From: Marinobacterium rhizophilum DSM 18822
Lineage (GTDB): Bacteria; Pseudomonadota; Gammaproteobacteria; Pseudomonadales; Balneatricaceae
Direction of reading: 5' to 3'
Length of the DNA: 64,000 nucleotides
Assembly: GCF_000378045.1 (NCBI RefSeq)
Contig: NZ_KB899094.1
Coordinates: forward strand, 183,128-247,127
Position 1 is the first letter of the stretch. Each line of letters begins with the position of its first letter. The position numbers and the translations under genes were made by a program. Under the pieces are notes generated by a model. The model ran no database searches. It was not told the origin of the DNA and was given only the letters and a program-made list of their open reading frames with translations. Positions 1 through 8,043 of this stretch are shown piece after piece.

Positions 1-1749
1 GAGCTCGCGGCGGTGGTGGAAGCGCGTGCCGGGGGCAAAGTCGGCCCGGCTCGAGTACTTGTCGGGTTCATCGGACACCAGCAGGATGCAGCGGATGCCT
101 TCGCCATAGAGCTGCTGGCTCAGCTGCTGCACTGTCAGCGTGCCGTCGATGGGCTGGCCGCCGGTCATGGCCACGGCATCGTTGTACAGCAGCTTGTAGG
201 TGATGTTGACGCCGGCGGCGACGGCCGCACGAATCGCCAGTATGCCGGAATGAAAATAGGTGCCATCGCCGAGGTTTTGGAACACATGGGGCGTATCGGT
301 GAACGGCGCCTGGCCGATCCAGGTGGCGCCTTCGCCTCCCATCTGGGTGAAGGTTTCGGTGCTGCGGTCCATCCACATGGCCATGTAGTGACAGCCGATG
401 CCTGCCATCGCACGGCTGCCGTCCGGCACCTTGGTGGAGGTGTTGTGCGGGCAGCCGGAGCAGAAATGCGGCGGGCGCTGAATCACCTCGCCGCGGTGGC
501 TGAGGTAGTCTTCCTTGTCGGCGAGGAACTTGAGGCGCTGCTCCACCTTGGGGCCCGAATACAGCGGTGCGATGCGTTTGGCGATGACGCGGGCGATCAT
601 GGCGGGCGTCAGTTCGCTGAGGTTGGGCAGCAGGGAAGCGCCTGCCTCGTCGAATTCGCCGACCACCCGCGGGCGTTCGTCCACCGGCCAGTTGTACAGC
701 TGGCCGGTGACCTGGTCTTCGATAATGCTGCGCTTTTCCTCCACCACCAGGATTTCGTCCAGGCCCTTGGCGAACTCGTGCACTGCGACCGGCTCCAGCG
801 GCCAGCTCATGCCGATTTTCAGTACCCGCAGGCCGATGCGGGCGCAGGTGCCCTCGTCCAGGCCCAGGTATTCCAGTGCCTGGAGCACATCGAGGTACGA
901 CTTGCCGGTGGTGATGATACCGATGCGCGGGTTGGGGCTGTCGAGCACCACCCGGTTCAGGTTGTTGGCACGGGCGAAGGCCAGGGCGGCGTAAATCTTG
1001 TAGGTGTTGAGGCGCTTTTCCTGCACCAGGGGCGGGTCGGGCCAGCGAATATGGACGCCGTCCGCGGGCATCTCGAAATCGGTCGGGTAACGGACCTGCA
1101 CCCGCAGCGGGCTGACCTCCACGACGGCGGAGGAATCCACGGTTTCGGCGATGGTCTTCATGGCGACCCAGCAGCCGCTGTAGCGGGACAGCGCCCAGCC
1201 GAGCACGCCGTAATCGAGAATCTCCTGCACGCCGCAGGGATTCAGCACCGGCACCATGGCGCCGATAAAGGCATGCTCGCTCTGGTGGGCGATGCTGGAG
1301 GATTTGCAGGCATGGTCGTCACCGGCCAGCAGCAGCACGCCGCCATGCGGCGACACGCCGGCGGAGTTGCCATGCTTGATGACATCGCCGCTGCGGTCCA
1401 CGCCCGGGCCCTTGCCGTACCAGAGCCCGAAAACACCGTCGTAGCGGGCGCCTTCGAACAGGTTGACCTGCTGGCTGCCCCAGACGGCGGTGGCGGCGAG
1501 CTCCTCGTTGACGCCGGGCTGAAAATGAATATGGTTGTCTTTCAACTGTGCGCGCTGCTGCCACAGCGTCTTGTCCAGGTTGCCCAGCGGCGAGCCGCGG
1601 TAGCCGGAAATGAAGCCCGCGGTATTGAGGCCGGCGGCCTGGTCGCGCTGGTGCTGCAGCAGCGGCAGCTGTGCCAGCGCCTGGGTACCGGTCAGGTAGT
1701 GCTGCCGGGTTTCGGCCTTGTCTGCCTGGTTTGCGTAGTCGATAGACAC
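1..1749 (-). CDS. Indolepyruvate ferredoxin oxidoreductase, N-terminal part (runs off window)
   Basis: Only the first 583 codons are present; the frame is open to the left edge. Start is taken as GTG at 1749 with GAGG 7 nt upstream. The N-terminal half reads as a pyrimidine-binding 2-oxoacid oxidoreductase domain (GFISGYRGSPLGN near residue 45), followed by a CSGCPHN motif near residue 430 and a thiamine-diphosphate region (GGEGATWIGQAPFT). This family oxidatively decarboxylates aryl pyruvates to aryl-acetyl-CoA with ferredoxin; proteobacterial members are usually long fused alpha/gamma proteins above 1100 residues, so about half is outside the window. It is divergent from a Lrp/AsnC regulator and lies near the paa island, which suggests it supplies phenylacetyl-CoA from phenylpyruvate. 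Family is secure; the exact substrate is inferred. Confidence 0.9.
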   Translation of the reverse strand, partial: MSIDYANQADKAETRQHYLTGTQALAQLPLLQHQRDQAAGLNTAGFISGYRGSPLGNLDKTLWQQRAQLKDNHIHFQPGVNEELAATAVWGSQQVNLFEGARYDGVFGLWYGKGPGVDRSGDVIKHGNSAGVSPHGGVLLLAGDDHACKSSSIAHQSEHAFIGAMVPVLNPCGVQEILDYGVLGWALSRYSGCWVAMKTIAETVDSSAVVEVSPLRVQVRYPTDFEMPADGVHIRWPDPPLVQEKRLNTYKIYAALAFARANNLNRVVLDSPNPRIGIITTGKSYLDVLQALEYLGLDEGTCARIGLRVLKIGMSWPLEPVAVHEFAKGLDEILVVEEKRSIIEDQVTGQLYNWPVDERPRVVGEFDEAGASLLPNLSELTPAMIARVIAKRIAPLYSGPKVEQRLKFLADKEDYLSHRGEVIQRPPHFCSGCPHNTSTKVPDGSRAMAGIGCHYMAMWMDRSTETFTQMGGEGATWIGQAPFTDTPHVFQNLGDGTYFHSGILAIRAAVAAGVNITYKLLYNDAVAMTGGQPIDGTLTVQQLSQQLYGEGIRCILLVSDEPDKYSSRADFAPGTRFHHRREL

Positions 1750-1790
1750 CGTATCACCTCGTTCTTATTGGTAGCCGCTGCGTAGTTGTT

Positions 1791-1885
1791 AACTATGCTA
1801 CAGCCTTGATATCGCATTTTTTTGTCTATTCATGCAGAATATTGAGTAAAGCCTGCATGATTGTTTTATTATTTTCAGCATAGTT
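1791..1885. promoter_or_regulatory. Divergent control region with spaced inverted repeat
   Basis: The 190-bp AT-rich gap between the oxidoreductase and the Lrp/AsnC gene holds a 9-bp inverted repeat, AACTATGCT at 1791-1799 and AGCATAGTT at 1877-1885. Centre spacing is 86 bp, about eight helical turns. Lrp/AsnC octamers wrap DNA over such phased half-sites, so this is a plausible operator for autoregulation and control of the divergent gene. Function is inferred from position and symmetry. Confidence 0.45.
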
Positions 1886-1942
1886 GAATAAAAATACCGA
1901 TGCAGGTTTTTTCACTGCACCGGCCCGCCGGAGTCCGATGTG

Positions 1943-2419
1943 ATGAGTACCACCCTGAGTCCCCTGGATCGCCAGATACTGGCGCTGCTGCAAAGCAATG
2001 CGGATCTTTCGGCTGCCGAGATCGCCGAGCGGGTGGGGCTGTCGCAGTCGCCCTGCTGGCGGCGCATCAATCGCATGCAGGAGGAAGGCCTGATCAAGGG
2101 CAAGTTTGCCGTGCTGGATCGCACTCGGCTGAACCTGGGGGTGGTGGTGTTCGCCGATGTACGCCTGTCGAGCCACGGCTGGGAAAACCTGGCGGAATTC
2201 GAGCAGGCCATGGAAACCTATCCCCAGGTGGTCGAGTGCTACACCATGGCCGGCGCCAACGATTACCTGCTGAAAATCGTGATGCCGGACATCCAGCAGT
2301 ACGAAGTCTTCGTGCGGGAGAAAATCCTGCGCCTGCCCCATATCAAGGAGCTGCATTCCAATATCAGCATGTCGGAGATCAAGTGCACCACCGAACTGCC
2401 GCTGGAGTACTGTGGCTGA
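1943..2419 (+). CDS. Lrp/AsnC family transcriptional regulator
   Basis: About 158 residues, the usual length for the family. The N-terminal winged helix-turn-helix (roughly residues 5-60, with LSAAEIAERVGLSQSPCWRR) is followed by the ligand-binding RAM domain (about 65-150, ending TTELPLEYCG). ATG at 1943 sits 9 nt after GGAG; a GTG at 1940 is the alternative. The divergent neighbour is an aryl-pyruvate oxidoreductase, so it probably senses an aromatic amino acid or its keto acid and controls that gene. The effector is an inference. Confidence 0.9.
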   Translation: MSTTLSPLDRQILALLQSNADLSAAEIAERVGLSQSPCWRRINRMQEEGLIKGKFAVLDRTRLNLGVVVFADVRLSSHGWENLAEFEQAMETYPQVVECYTMAGANDYLLKIVMPDIQQYEVFVREKILRLPHIKELHSNISMSEIKCTTELPLEYCG

Positions 2420-2471
2420 GGTGCGCAGGTGTCTGTGGACTACACTGTGCGGGTTCTGAAGGAGGTCTCAC

Positions 2472-3131
2472 ATGCACCAGATTCTGGTTTATGCCGACTC
2501 GCTGAGCTGGGGCATCATTCCCGATAGCCGGCAGCGGTTTGCCTTTGAGCAGCGCTGGCCCGGCGTGATGGAGCTGGCGCTGGGGCGGGCAGGGGTGTCG
2601 GCGCGGGTCATCGAGAACTGCCTGAACGGGCGGCGCACGGTCTGGGACGATCCGTTCAAGCCGGGTCGCAACGGCCTTGAGGGGCTCGGCGCCTGTATCG
2701 AGATGAACTCGCCGCTGGCGCTGGTGATCCTGCTGCTGGGTACCAACGATTTTCAGTCCATGCATGCACACAATGCCTGGCACTCGGCTCAGGGCCTGAG
2801 TGCGGTCATCGGCGCCATTCGCGGCGCTCCCATCGAGCCCGGCATGCCGGTGCCGCCGATACTGGTGGTGGCACCTCCGCCTGTACAGAAGGCCAAAGGG
2901 TTGATTGCACCTAAGTTTGCCGGGGCTGAGACCAGGGCGCTTGGCTTGAGGGATGCTATTGAATCGGTCGCCCGGGAGCGCGGCTGTCACTTTTTCGATG
3001 CCGGCGCCGTAACACCGACCAGCCGGGTGGATGGCGTGCACCTGGACGAGGATCAGCATCGGCGCCTCGGCGAGGCGCTGGCACTGGAGGTACAGACGCT
3101 GTTACCCCACGATCAACACCCAATCCCATGA
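2472..3131 (+). CDS. SGNH/GDSL-family hydrolase (arylesterase-like)
   Basis: 219 residues with a strong AGGAGG site upstream. The SGNH blocks are visible: block I YADSLSWG with the nucleophile at Ser10, block III LLGTNDF near residue 90, and the catalytic DGVHLD near residue 190. Most relatives have GDS in block I; here the Gly is Ala. There is no signal peptide, so it is likely cytoplasmic, hydrolysing an ester or acyl group. Its stop overlaps the start of the next gene by 4 nt (ATGA), so the two are translationally coupled. Confidence 0.85.
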   Translation: MHQILVYADSLSWGIIPDSRQRFAFEQRWPGVMELALGRAGVSARVIENCLNGRRTVWDDPFKPGRNGLEGLGACIEMNSPLALVILLLGTNDFQSMHAHNAWHSAQGLSAVIGAIRGAPIEPGMPVPPILVVAPPPVQKAKGLIAPKFAGAETRALGLRDAIESVARERGCHFFDAGAVTPTSRVDGVHLDEDQHRRLGEALALEVQTLLPHDQHPIP

Positions 3132-3592
3132 TGATTCGCGACTACCGGGCGGCTGACTGCCGGGCCATCGCCGACCTGTTTCACGCTGCGGTTCATGCAA
3201 TCGATGATGCGCACTACAGTGCGGCACAACGTGAGGCCTGGGCGCCGACACCGCCGGACTATGGAGTCTGGGCGGCACGGCTAGAGCGTCGGCAACCGCT
3301 GGTGGCGGAACAGGACGGTCTGATTCAGGGGTTCATAGAACTGGAGCCGGACGGCCATATCGACTGTTTTTATGTCCACCCGAACTTCCAGCGTTGCGGC
3401 GTCGCAACGCGGCTGTTGCAACGGGTGCTGGATATCGCTCAGGCGCGCGCCCAATGCAGGCTTTATGTCGAGGCCAGCACTGCGGCGAGGCCTTTGTTCG
3501 AGTCCCATGGATTTGAACTGCTGGGCCAGAATCGCGTAGAGCGGCGAGGGCAGGTGCTGATCAACTACCGGATGGTGCTGCAGATCGGGTAA
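3128..3592 (+). CDS. GNAT-family N-acetyltransferase
   Basis: 154 residues. The GNAT core is clear: an IDCFYVHPNFQRCGVATRLL segment (acetyl-CoA-binding motif A, Q/R-x-x-G-x-A variant) around residues 78-97, and a C-terminal beta-alpha unit (LYVEASTAARPLFESHGFE). It overlaps the upstream hydrolase by 4 nt. The substrate cannot be read from sequence; small-molecule acetylation is as likely as protein acetylation. Confidence 0.88.
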   Translation: MMIRDYRAADCRAIADLFHAAVHAIDDAHYSAAQREAWAPTPPDYGVWAARLERRQPLVAEQDGLIQGFIELEPDGHIDCFYVHPNFQRCGVATRLLQRVLDIAQARAQCRLYVEASTAARPLFESHGFELLGQNRVERRGQVLINYRMVLQIG

Positions 3593-3698
3593 CGCTGCAT
3601 GTCCTGGCGTTTGAGCGGCTGGCGTCGCTATCAGGGGGTAGCACTCTATACTGCAGGCAGGACAGTAGAGTTGTCACAACAACAGGAGGCGCACAGAC

Positions 3699-4064
3699 AT
3701 GTTCAGGATCGAAGTCACGGGGCCGAACCGTATCGAGATCGAATTATCCGGCCAGCTGAACAGCGAGCAGATGAAGGTTGGGCTCGATGAGCTGATCGAC
3801 AAGACGCGGGAATTCAGTCGCGGGCAGATGCTTTACCGTATTTACGACTTTGATTTTCCGACCCTCGGGGCACTCGGCGTGGAGCTGTCGCGCCTGCCGG
3901 CTTTGTTCGGCCTGCTGCGCAGATTCGGCCGGGCTGCGGTGCTGTCCGATAAAAAATGGATTCAGCGCATCAGCGAGCTTGAGGGGCATCTGTTTCCCGG
4001 GCTGGAGGTCAAGGCCTTTGACTACAATGACGTGGCGGCAGCAGAAACCTGGCTGGCACACTAG
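3699..4064 (+). CDS. SpoIIAA-like STAS-domain protein
   Basis: 121 residues with AGGAGG upstream of ATG 3699. The pattern (FRIEVTGPNRIEIELSG, then a long helix and a central Asp-rich strand RIYDFDF) fits the SpoIIAA-like/STAS-SEC14 superfamily of small cytosolic proteins. No anti-sigma partner is encoded nearby, so a partner-switching role is not supported; function is unknown. Confidence 0.7.
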   Translation: MFRIEVTGPNRIEIELSGQLNSEQMKVGLDELIDKTREFSRGQMLYRIYDFDFPTLGALGVELSRLPALFGLLRRFGRAAVLSDKKWIQRISELEGHLFPGLEVKAFDYNDVAAAETWLAH

Positions 4065-4168
4065 CAGCCGGTTGGACATAACATGGATCTCGATCGTCTA
4101 AGCCTCGACAGGCTGCCAGGACGCTCTATCGAGAGTCGGTATTTTGAATTGTGGAGCGAGACAACGAT

Positions 4169-4606
4169 ATGAAACCCCGTATTAGCCTGATTACACTGGG
4201 TGTTGACGATCTGGAGGCGTCGGTATCTTTTTACCGGGACGGACTCGGGCTGGCAACGGAGGGCATTATTGGCGCGGACGTTGAGGATGGCGCTGTCGCC
4301 TTCTTTGACCTGCAGGGCGGCCTGAAGCTGGGACTTTTTCCGCGCAAGAGTCTGGCCAAGGATGCCGGGTTGCCTATCGTTGGGGCGGGTGATCAACGCG
4401 GCGACGCCGGTTTCAGCCTGGCCCACAACGTGGCCTCAAAGGCGGAGGTCGATCAGGTCATGGCGCAGGCTGCAACAGCCGGTGCTACCGTGCTTAAGCC
4501 CGCCCAGGATACTTTTTGGGGCGGTTATGCCGGTTACTTTCAGGACCCGGAGGGGCATCTGTGGGAGGTGGCCTGGAATCCCCACTGGCCACTGCCAGCA
4601 GATTGA
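4169..4606 (+). CDS. VOC (glyoxalase/dioxygenase fold) protein
   Basis: 145 residues from ATG 4169 (GTG 4151 gives six more residues but contains the likely ribosome-binding GGAG). Two beta-alpha-beta-beta-beta units are visible: ITLGVDDLEASVSFYRDGLG at the start and FQDPEGHLWEVAWNP at the end, the latter carrying the usual metal-ligand Glu. Substrate is unknown. The gene ends just before a long perfect palindrome. Confidence 0.85.
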   Translation: MKPRISLITLGVDDLEASVSFYRDGLGLATEGIIGADVEDGAVAFFDLQGGLKLGLFPRKSLAKDAGLPIVGAGDQRGDAGFSLAHNVASKAEVDQVMAQAATAGATVLKPAQDTFWGGYAGYFQDPEGHLWEVAWNPHWPLPAD

Positions 4607-4644
4607 TGGGGCGAGACCGGGCGCTAGCGCAACTTGCGCCGTAT

Positions 4645-4688
4645 TAAAATATAGGGCCCTTGCCGTACGGCAAGGGCCCTATATTTTA
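4645..4688. terminator. Bidirectional terminator, 44-bp perfect palindrome
   Basis: Perfect 22+22 palindrome with an AT-rich outer part and GGGCCCTTGCC core, centred on GTAC. It gives an A-tract/U-tract hairpin in both directions and lies between convergent genes (VOC on plus, dctM on minus), as expected for a shared rho-independent terminator. Confidence 0.88.
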
Positions 4689-4715
4689 GACGGCGAATAT
4701 AGCGGCTATTTACGG

Positions 4716-6044
4716 CTATCTATACAGCAGCTGTGGCAGTACCAGCGAGATCCAGCTGACCAGGGTGATCAGCGTCAGGCGCACGATGTCGGCGCACCAG
4801 AAGGGCGTAATGCCGCGAAAGATGGTGCCGGTGCGCACATCCGGCAGCACGGCGCTGAGCACGAAGACGTTCATGCCCACCGGCGGCGTGATCAGGCTGA
4901 TCTCGGTCACGATCACCACCACGATGCCGAACCATACCGGATCAAAGCCCAGGCTTTGCACCAGCGGGAAGAAGATCGGCACCGTGAGCAGCAGCATCGA
5001 CAGGCTCTCGAACACCATGCCCAGCACCATGTAGATCATCAGGATGACGAAGATCACGGTCATGGGCGATACGTCCAGCGAGGTGACGAAGGTCAGCAGC
5101 TCATCCGGCAGGCCGGCCCGGTTGATGAAGTTCGAAAAGATCAGCGCGCCAATCAGTACCGTGAACAGCATGGCGCTGGTACGGGCGGTGTCGGTCAGCA
5201 GCTCGAACAGTGAAGCCAGGGTCAGGGATTTGCGCAGCAGGGCGATGACAAAGGCCCCGCCGGCGCCGATACCGGCGGCTTCCGTGGGCGTGAACACACC
5301 CAGGTAGATACCACCCATCACCAGCACGAACAGCAGCAGAATATCGCGCACATCCTTCAGCGCACTCAGGCGCTGCGGCCAGCTCTGGCGTTCGCCGCCG
5401 GGGCCCTTTTCGGGGTTGCGCCACACCACCCAGCGCACCGCGCCAAGATAGAGCAGGATGCCGATCATGCCGGGAATGAAGCCCGCAGCAAAGAGTTCGC
5501 GGATGCTGGTTTCGGTCAGCAGGCCATAGATCACCAGGATCACGCTGGGCGGAATCAGGATCCCCAGAGTGCCGCCGGCGGCAATGGAGGCGGTGGCCAG
5601 CGAGTCATCGTAGCCGTACTTGCGCATTGGCGGCATGGCGACCTTGGCCATGGTGGCGGAGGTTGCGAGGCTGGAGCCGCAAATGGCGGAAAAGCCGCCG
5701 CAGGCGACCACCGTGGCCATCGACAGGCCACCCTTCATGTGGCCCATGAAGGCATTGGAGGCGCGATAGAGCTCGTGGGACAGCCCCGAACGGGTGACCA
5801 GGTTACCCATCAGGATGAACAGCGGAATCACCGACAGGCTGTATTCCTGGGCGGTGGAAATCACCCGCGAGGTGGCCATGGCCAGCGGTGCCGTCCAGCG
5901 GAAATCCATCAGGTTGTCGATGCGCAGGCCCGACAGGTAGGCAAAGCCGAAGAAGCCCACCAGGGCCATGGCGAAGGCCAGGGGGATGCGCACCATTACG
6001 ATCATAAACAGAAGCAGGCCGAAACCTATTAGGGCAACAGTCAT
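4716..6044 (-). CDS. dctM: TRAP transporter large permease, DctM type
   Basis: 442 residues, hydrophobic throughout, with about twelve predicted membrane spans. Typical DctM signatures include GFFGFAYLSGL near the start, SLATSATMAKVAMPPMRKYGYDD near residue 130, GGTLGILIPPSVILVIYG and ITPPVGMNVFVLS near the C terminus. It forms the ion-coupled channel with the small permease gene 24 bp upstream and the binding protein further upstream. Placement directly after paaABCDE suggests uptake of phenylacetate or another aromatic acid; that substrate is inferred. Confidence 0.93.
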   Translation of the reverse strand: MTVALIGFGLLLFMIVMVRIPLAFAMALVGFFGFAYLSGLRIDNLMDFRWTAPLAMATSRVISTAQEYSLSVIPLFILMGNLVTRSGLSHELYRASNAFMGHMKGGLSMATVVACGGFSAICGSSLATSATMAKVAMPPMRKYGYDDSLATASIAAGGTLGILIPPSVILVIYGLLTETSIRELFAAGFIPGMIGILLYLGAVRWVVWRNPEKGPGGERQSWPQRLSALKDVRDILLLFVLVMGGIYLGVFTPTEAAGIGAGGAFVIALLRKSLTLASLFELLTDTARTSAMLFTVLIGALIFSNFINRAGLPDELLTFVTSLDVSPMTVIFVILMIYMVLGMVFESLSMLLLTVPIFFPLVQSLGFDPVWFGIVVVIVTEISLITPPVGMNVFVLSAVLPDVRTGTIFRGITPFWCADIVRLTLITLVSWISLVLPQLLYR

Positions 6045-6068
6045 GGCGTTGGTTTCCGAGTGTTGTTT

Positions 6069-6602
6069 TTATTGCAGGGCGTTGCGTGCCGTCGTACGGC
6101 CCGCGAACAGGCGGTACAGACCCCAGCCCAGGGTGCCGGCGGCAGCCACCCAGCACATCAGGCCGATGTATTGCATCACATAGCCCAGCGGCATCTGCAG
6201 ATGCTCGGTGACTTCGTGCCGGCGTATGGAACGCGCCGCCTGCGCAAATACCTGCTGACCCAGGAAATACAGCGCCACCGAGATCAGCAGTACCGACAGT
6301 GCTTCCATCGTCCGTACCCAGGCGGGGCCGAAAAAGCCATCCATGATGTCGACCACCACATGGGTGGCACGCCAGGTAATGACCGGGATTTCGGCGAAGA
6401 CGATGATGGCGATGGCGATTTCGGTCATCTCGACCGCGCCATCCACCGCATTGCTGAAGAAGTAGCGGCCCACCACATCGGCGCAGGTCAGCAGCATCAG
6501 TAGCGCCAGGGTCAGGGCGGCCAACGCCTCTAGGGCGAAGGCCAGCCACCGTACCGGGCCTTTCTCTTTGTAGTGCTCATGCAGCCAGGCAGAGAAACGC
6601 AT
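6069..6602 (-). CDS. dctQ: TRAP transporter small permease, DctQ type
   Basis: 177 residues from ATG 6602, chosen because AAGGAGT precedes it; the frame is open further upstream but without a better site. Four hydrophobic spans are visible, with the family-typical CADVVGRYFFSNAVDG and WRATHVVVD motifs. It pairs with DctM in the membrane. A 224-bp gap separates it from dctP and holds a hairpin and a dispersed repeat. Confidence 0.92.
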   Translation of the reverse strand: MRFSAWLHEHYKEKGPVRWLAFALEALAALTLALLMLLTCADVVGRYFFSNAVDGAVEMTEIAIAIIVFAEIPVITWRATHVVVDIMDGFFGPAWVRTMEALSVLLISVALYFLGQQVFAQAARSIRRHEVTEHLQMPLGYVMQYIGLMCWVAAAGTLGWGLYRLFAGRTTARNALQ

Positions 6603-6663
6603 GGGGTGACTCCTTAGTTCTTGTATTAACCCGAAGGGTTGATCCATGAAGCAGGGATGCTCC

Positions 6664-6829
6664 ATCATTGGCCGCAGGCCAATACGAACGCCAGAAGAAC
6701 CAGCATGTCCGCGCACCTGCGCCTGTTTTTATGGCGTGACCGCACACACGCATCCATGCGTGTGCGTCATACCGTACATCCTGTACATAACCGACAAATA
6801 GGGAGGGAACCTATTTGTCGGCTAGGTTA
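6664..6829. repeat. Dispersed repeat copy A with intercistronic hairpin
   Basis: Bases 6664-6740 match 62331-62408 at roughly three quarters of positions by eye, and 6791-6829 matches 62408-62447. Copy A carries about 50 extra bases between the blocks. Within it, 6791-6821 is a perfect 12-bp stem (CCGACAAATAGG) with a 7-nt loop, directly 3' of dctP. In TRAP operons such a hairpin can protect dctP mRNA and lower expression of the membrane genes. Confidence 0.6.
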
Positions 6830-7840
6830 ATAGTGGCGGGCAACGTCACGCAGTTCCTGCAGTGCTGCCTTGGCGTCCACATCCAGATCGCTGACCTCCT
6901 TGAACCAGACATCGTCCAGTCCAGCGGCCAGGGTGCGGAACTCTTCCATCATGGGCGCGTCTGCGGCCACTTCCACCACGTTGACGCCGTTGCTGCGGCT
7001 GTCTGCCAGTGCATCGGTACCGCACTGATCCCAGACCTCGCCGGCCAGGCGCGACAGCTTCTCGCCGGAGACGCTGCGAATCGCTGCCTGGTCCGCTTCA
7101 GACAAGTCCGCCATGAAATCCTGGTTGATGAAAATGCCAAAACTGCCCAGATACAGGCCGCCCGGCAGCAGGGTAAGGTTGGTGGCGACTTCGCTCAGGC
7201 GCAGGGTTTTCTGTTCGCACACCGGCAGCAGGGCACCGTCGATCACGCCCTGCTGCATCATTTCGTATACCTTGGGTGCCGGCGCGTTGACGGCCGTTAC
7301 ATGCAGCCGCTCGCCCAGAATGCTCTGGATGCCGCCGCCCAGGCGGATTTTCTTGCCTTCCAGGTCCGCCAGGCTGTTAACCGGTGCGGCAGTCTGTATC
7401 TGGCCCGGGGCATGGGTGAAGAGACCGACGACTTCAAGGCCGGCATGCTCGTTAGCCTTGGCGAGGTATTTTTCGTAGATGCGCCAGTAGGCCACGGAGG
7501 CCGCTTCGGCACCGGCGCCCAGCAGCGGCTGTTCAACGATCTGGGTCAGGCGAAAACGCCCTGGTACATAGCCGTGGAAGGACCAGCCGGCATCGGCAAC
7601 ACCGTCTTCCACCAGGGTGAAGATGTCCTTGGGATGGCCCAGGTCATAGTCGATCTTCAGGCTGACACGGCCGTCGGTGGCTTCCTCGATCCATTTGCCC
7701 CAGGTGGGCAGGACCACGGCGTTTTGTGGGTGGGTCGGCGGCAGCCAGCTGGCAACGTGCATCTCGGTCTGGGCCATCAGCGGTGTGGCGGAAAAAGCGA
7801 TGACGGTGGTAGCCAGTGCAATGAGTTTTCTAGCGTTCAT
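6827..7840 (-). CDS. dctP: TRAP transporter substrate-binding protein, DctP type
   Basis: 337 residues with an AAGGA site before ATG 7840. A Sec signal peptide (MNARKLIALATTVIAFSATPLMA) ends near residue 23, so the protein is periplasmic. The fold is the DctP type: LGHPKDIFTLVEDGVAD near residue 70 and a central ligand-contact region around GKKIRLGGGIQSILGE. It is the first gene of dctP-dctQ-dctM and follows the terminator after paaE, so it may have its own promoter in 7841-8000. Confidence 0.92.
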   Translation of the reverse strand: MNARKLIALATTVIAFSATPLMAQTEMHVASWLPPTHPQNAVVLPTWGKWIEEATDGRVSLKIDYDLGHPKDIFTLVEDGVADAGWSFHGYVPGRFRLTQIVEQPLLGAGAEAASVAYWRIYEKYLAKANEHAGLEVVGLFTHAPGQIQTAAPVNSLADLEGKKIRLGGGIQSILGERLHVTAVNAPAPKVYEMMQQGVIDGALLPVCEQKTLRLSEVATNLTLLPGGLYLGSFGIFINQDFMADLSEADQAAIRSVSGEKLSRLAGEVWDQCGTDALADSRSNGVNVVEVAADAPMMEEFRTLAAGLDDVWFKEVSDLDVDAKAALQELRDVARHY

Positions 7841-8000
7841 CGAAGTATCCTTATTATGGTTATCAACTTTCGTTCAAGCATCGGTGCGACAGCAGCCGTC
7901 CAGGCACGAGGCTGTGGTAGGGATGCTGTCTACGTTACCGCCCGTACCGTGGCGGATCATCGGGGTCTTGCTTACAACATTGTTTCTGTTTTGGAAATAA

Positions 8001-8036
8001 TCCCGTCCCGGCGGTTGTGTGGCCGCAGGGACGGGG
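8001..8036 (-). terminator. Hairpin terminator after paaE
   Basis: An 8-bp stem CCCGTCCC/GGGACGGG (8002-8009 and 8028-8035) with additional inner GGCGG/CCGC pairing lies 8 bp past the paaE stop. The minus-strand transcript continues into a short U-rich stretch. It separates paaABCDE from the TRAP operon. Confidence 0.65.
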
Positions 8037-8043
8037 TTTAGGT

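Noticed and set aside
13..1785. Long plus-strand ORF of 590 codons opposite the oxidoreductase
   Set aside because: It is an antisense shadow: its translation shows no family features, and the minus-strand frame encodes a clear conserved enzyme with motifs and a ribosome-binding site.
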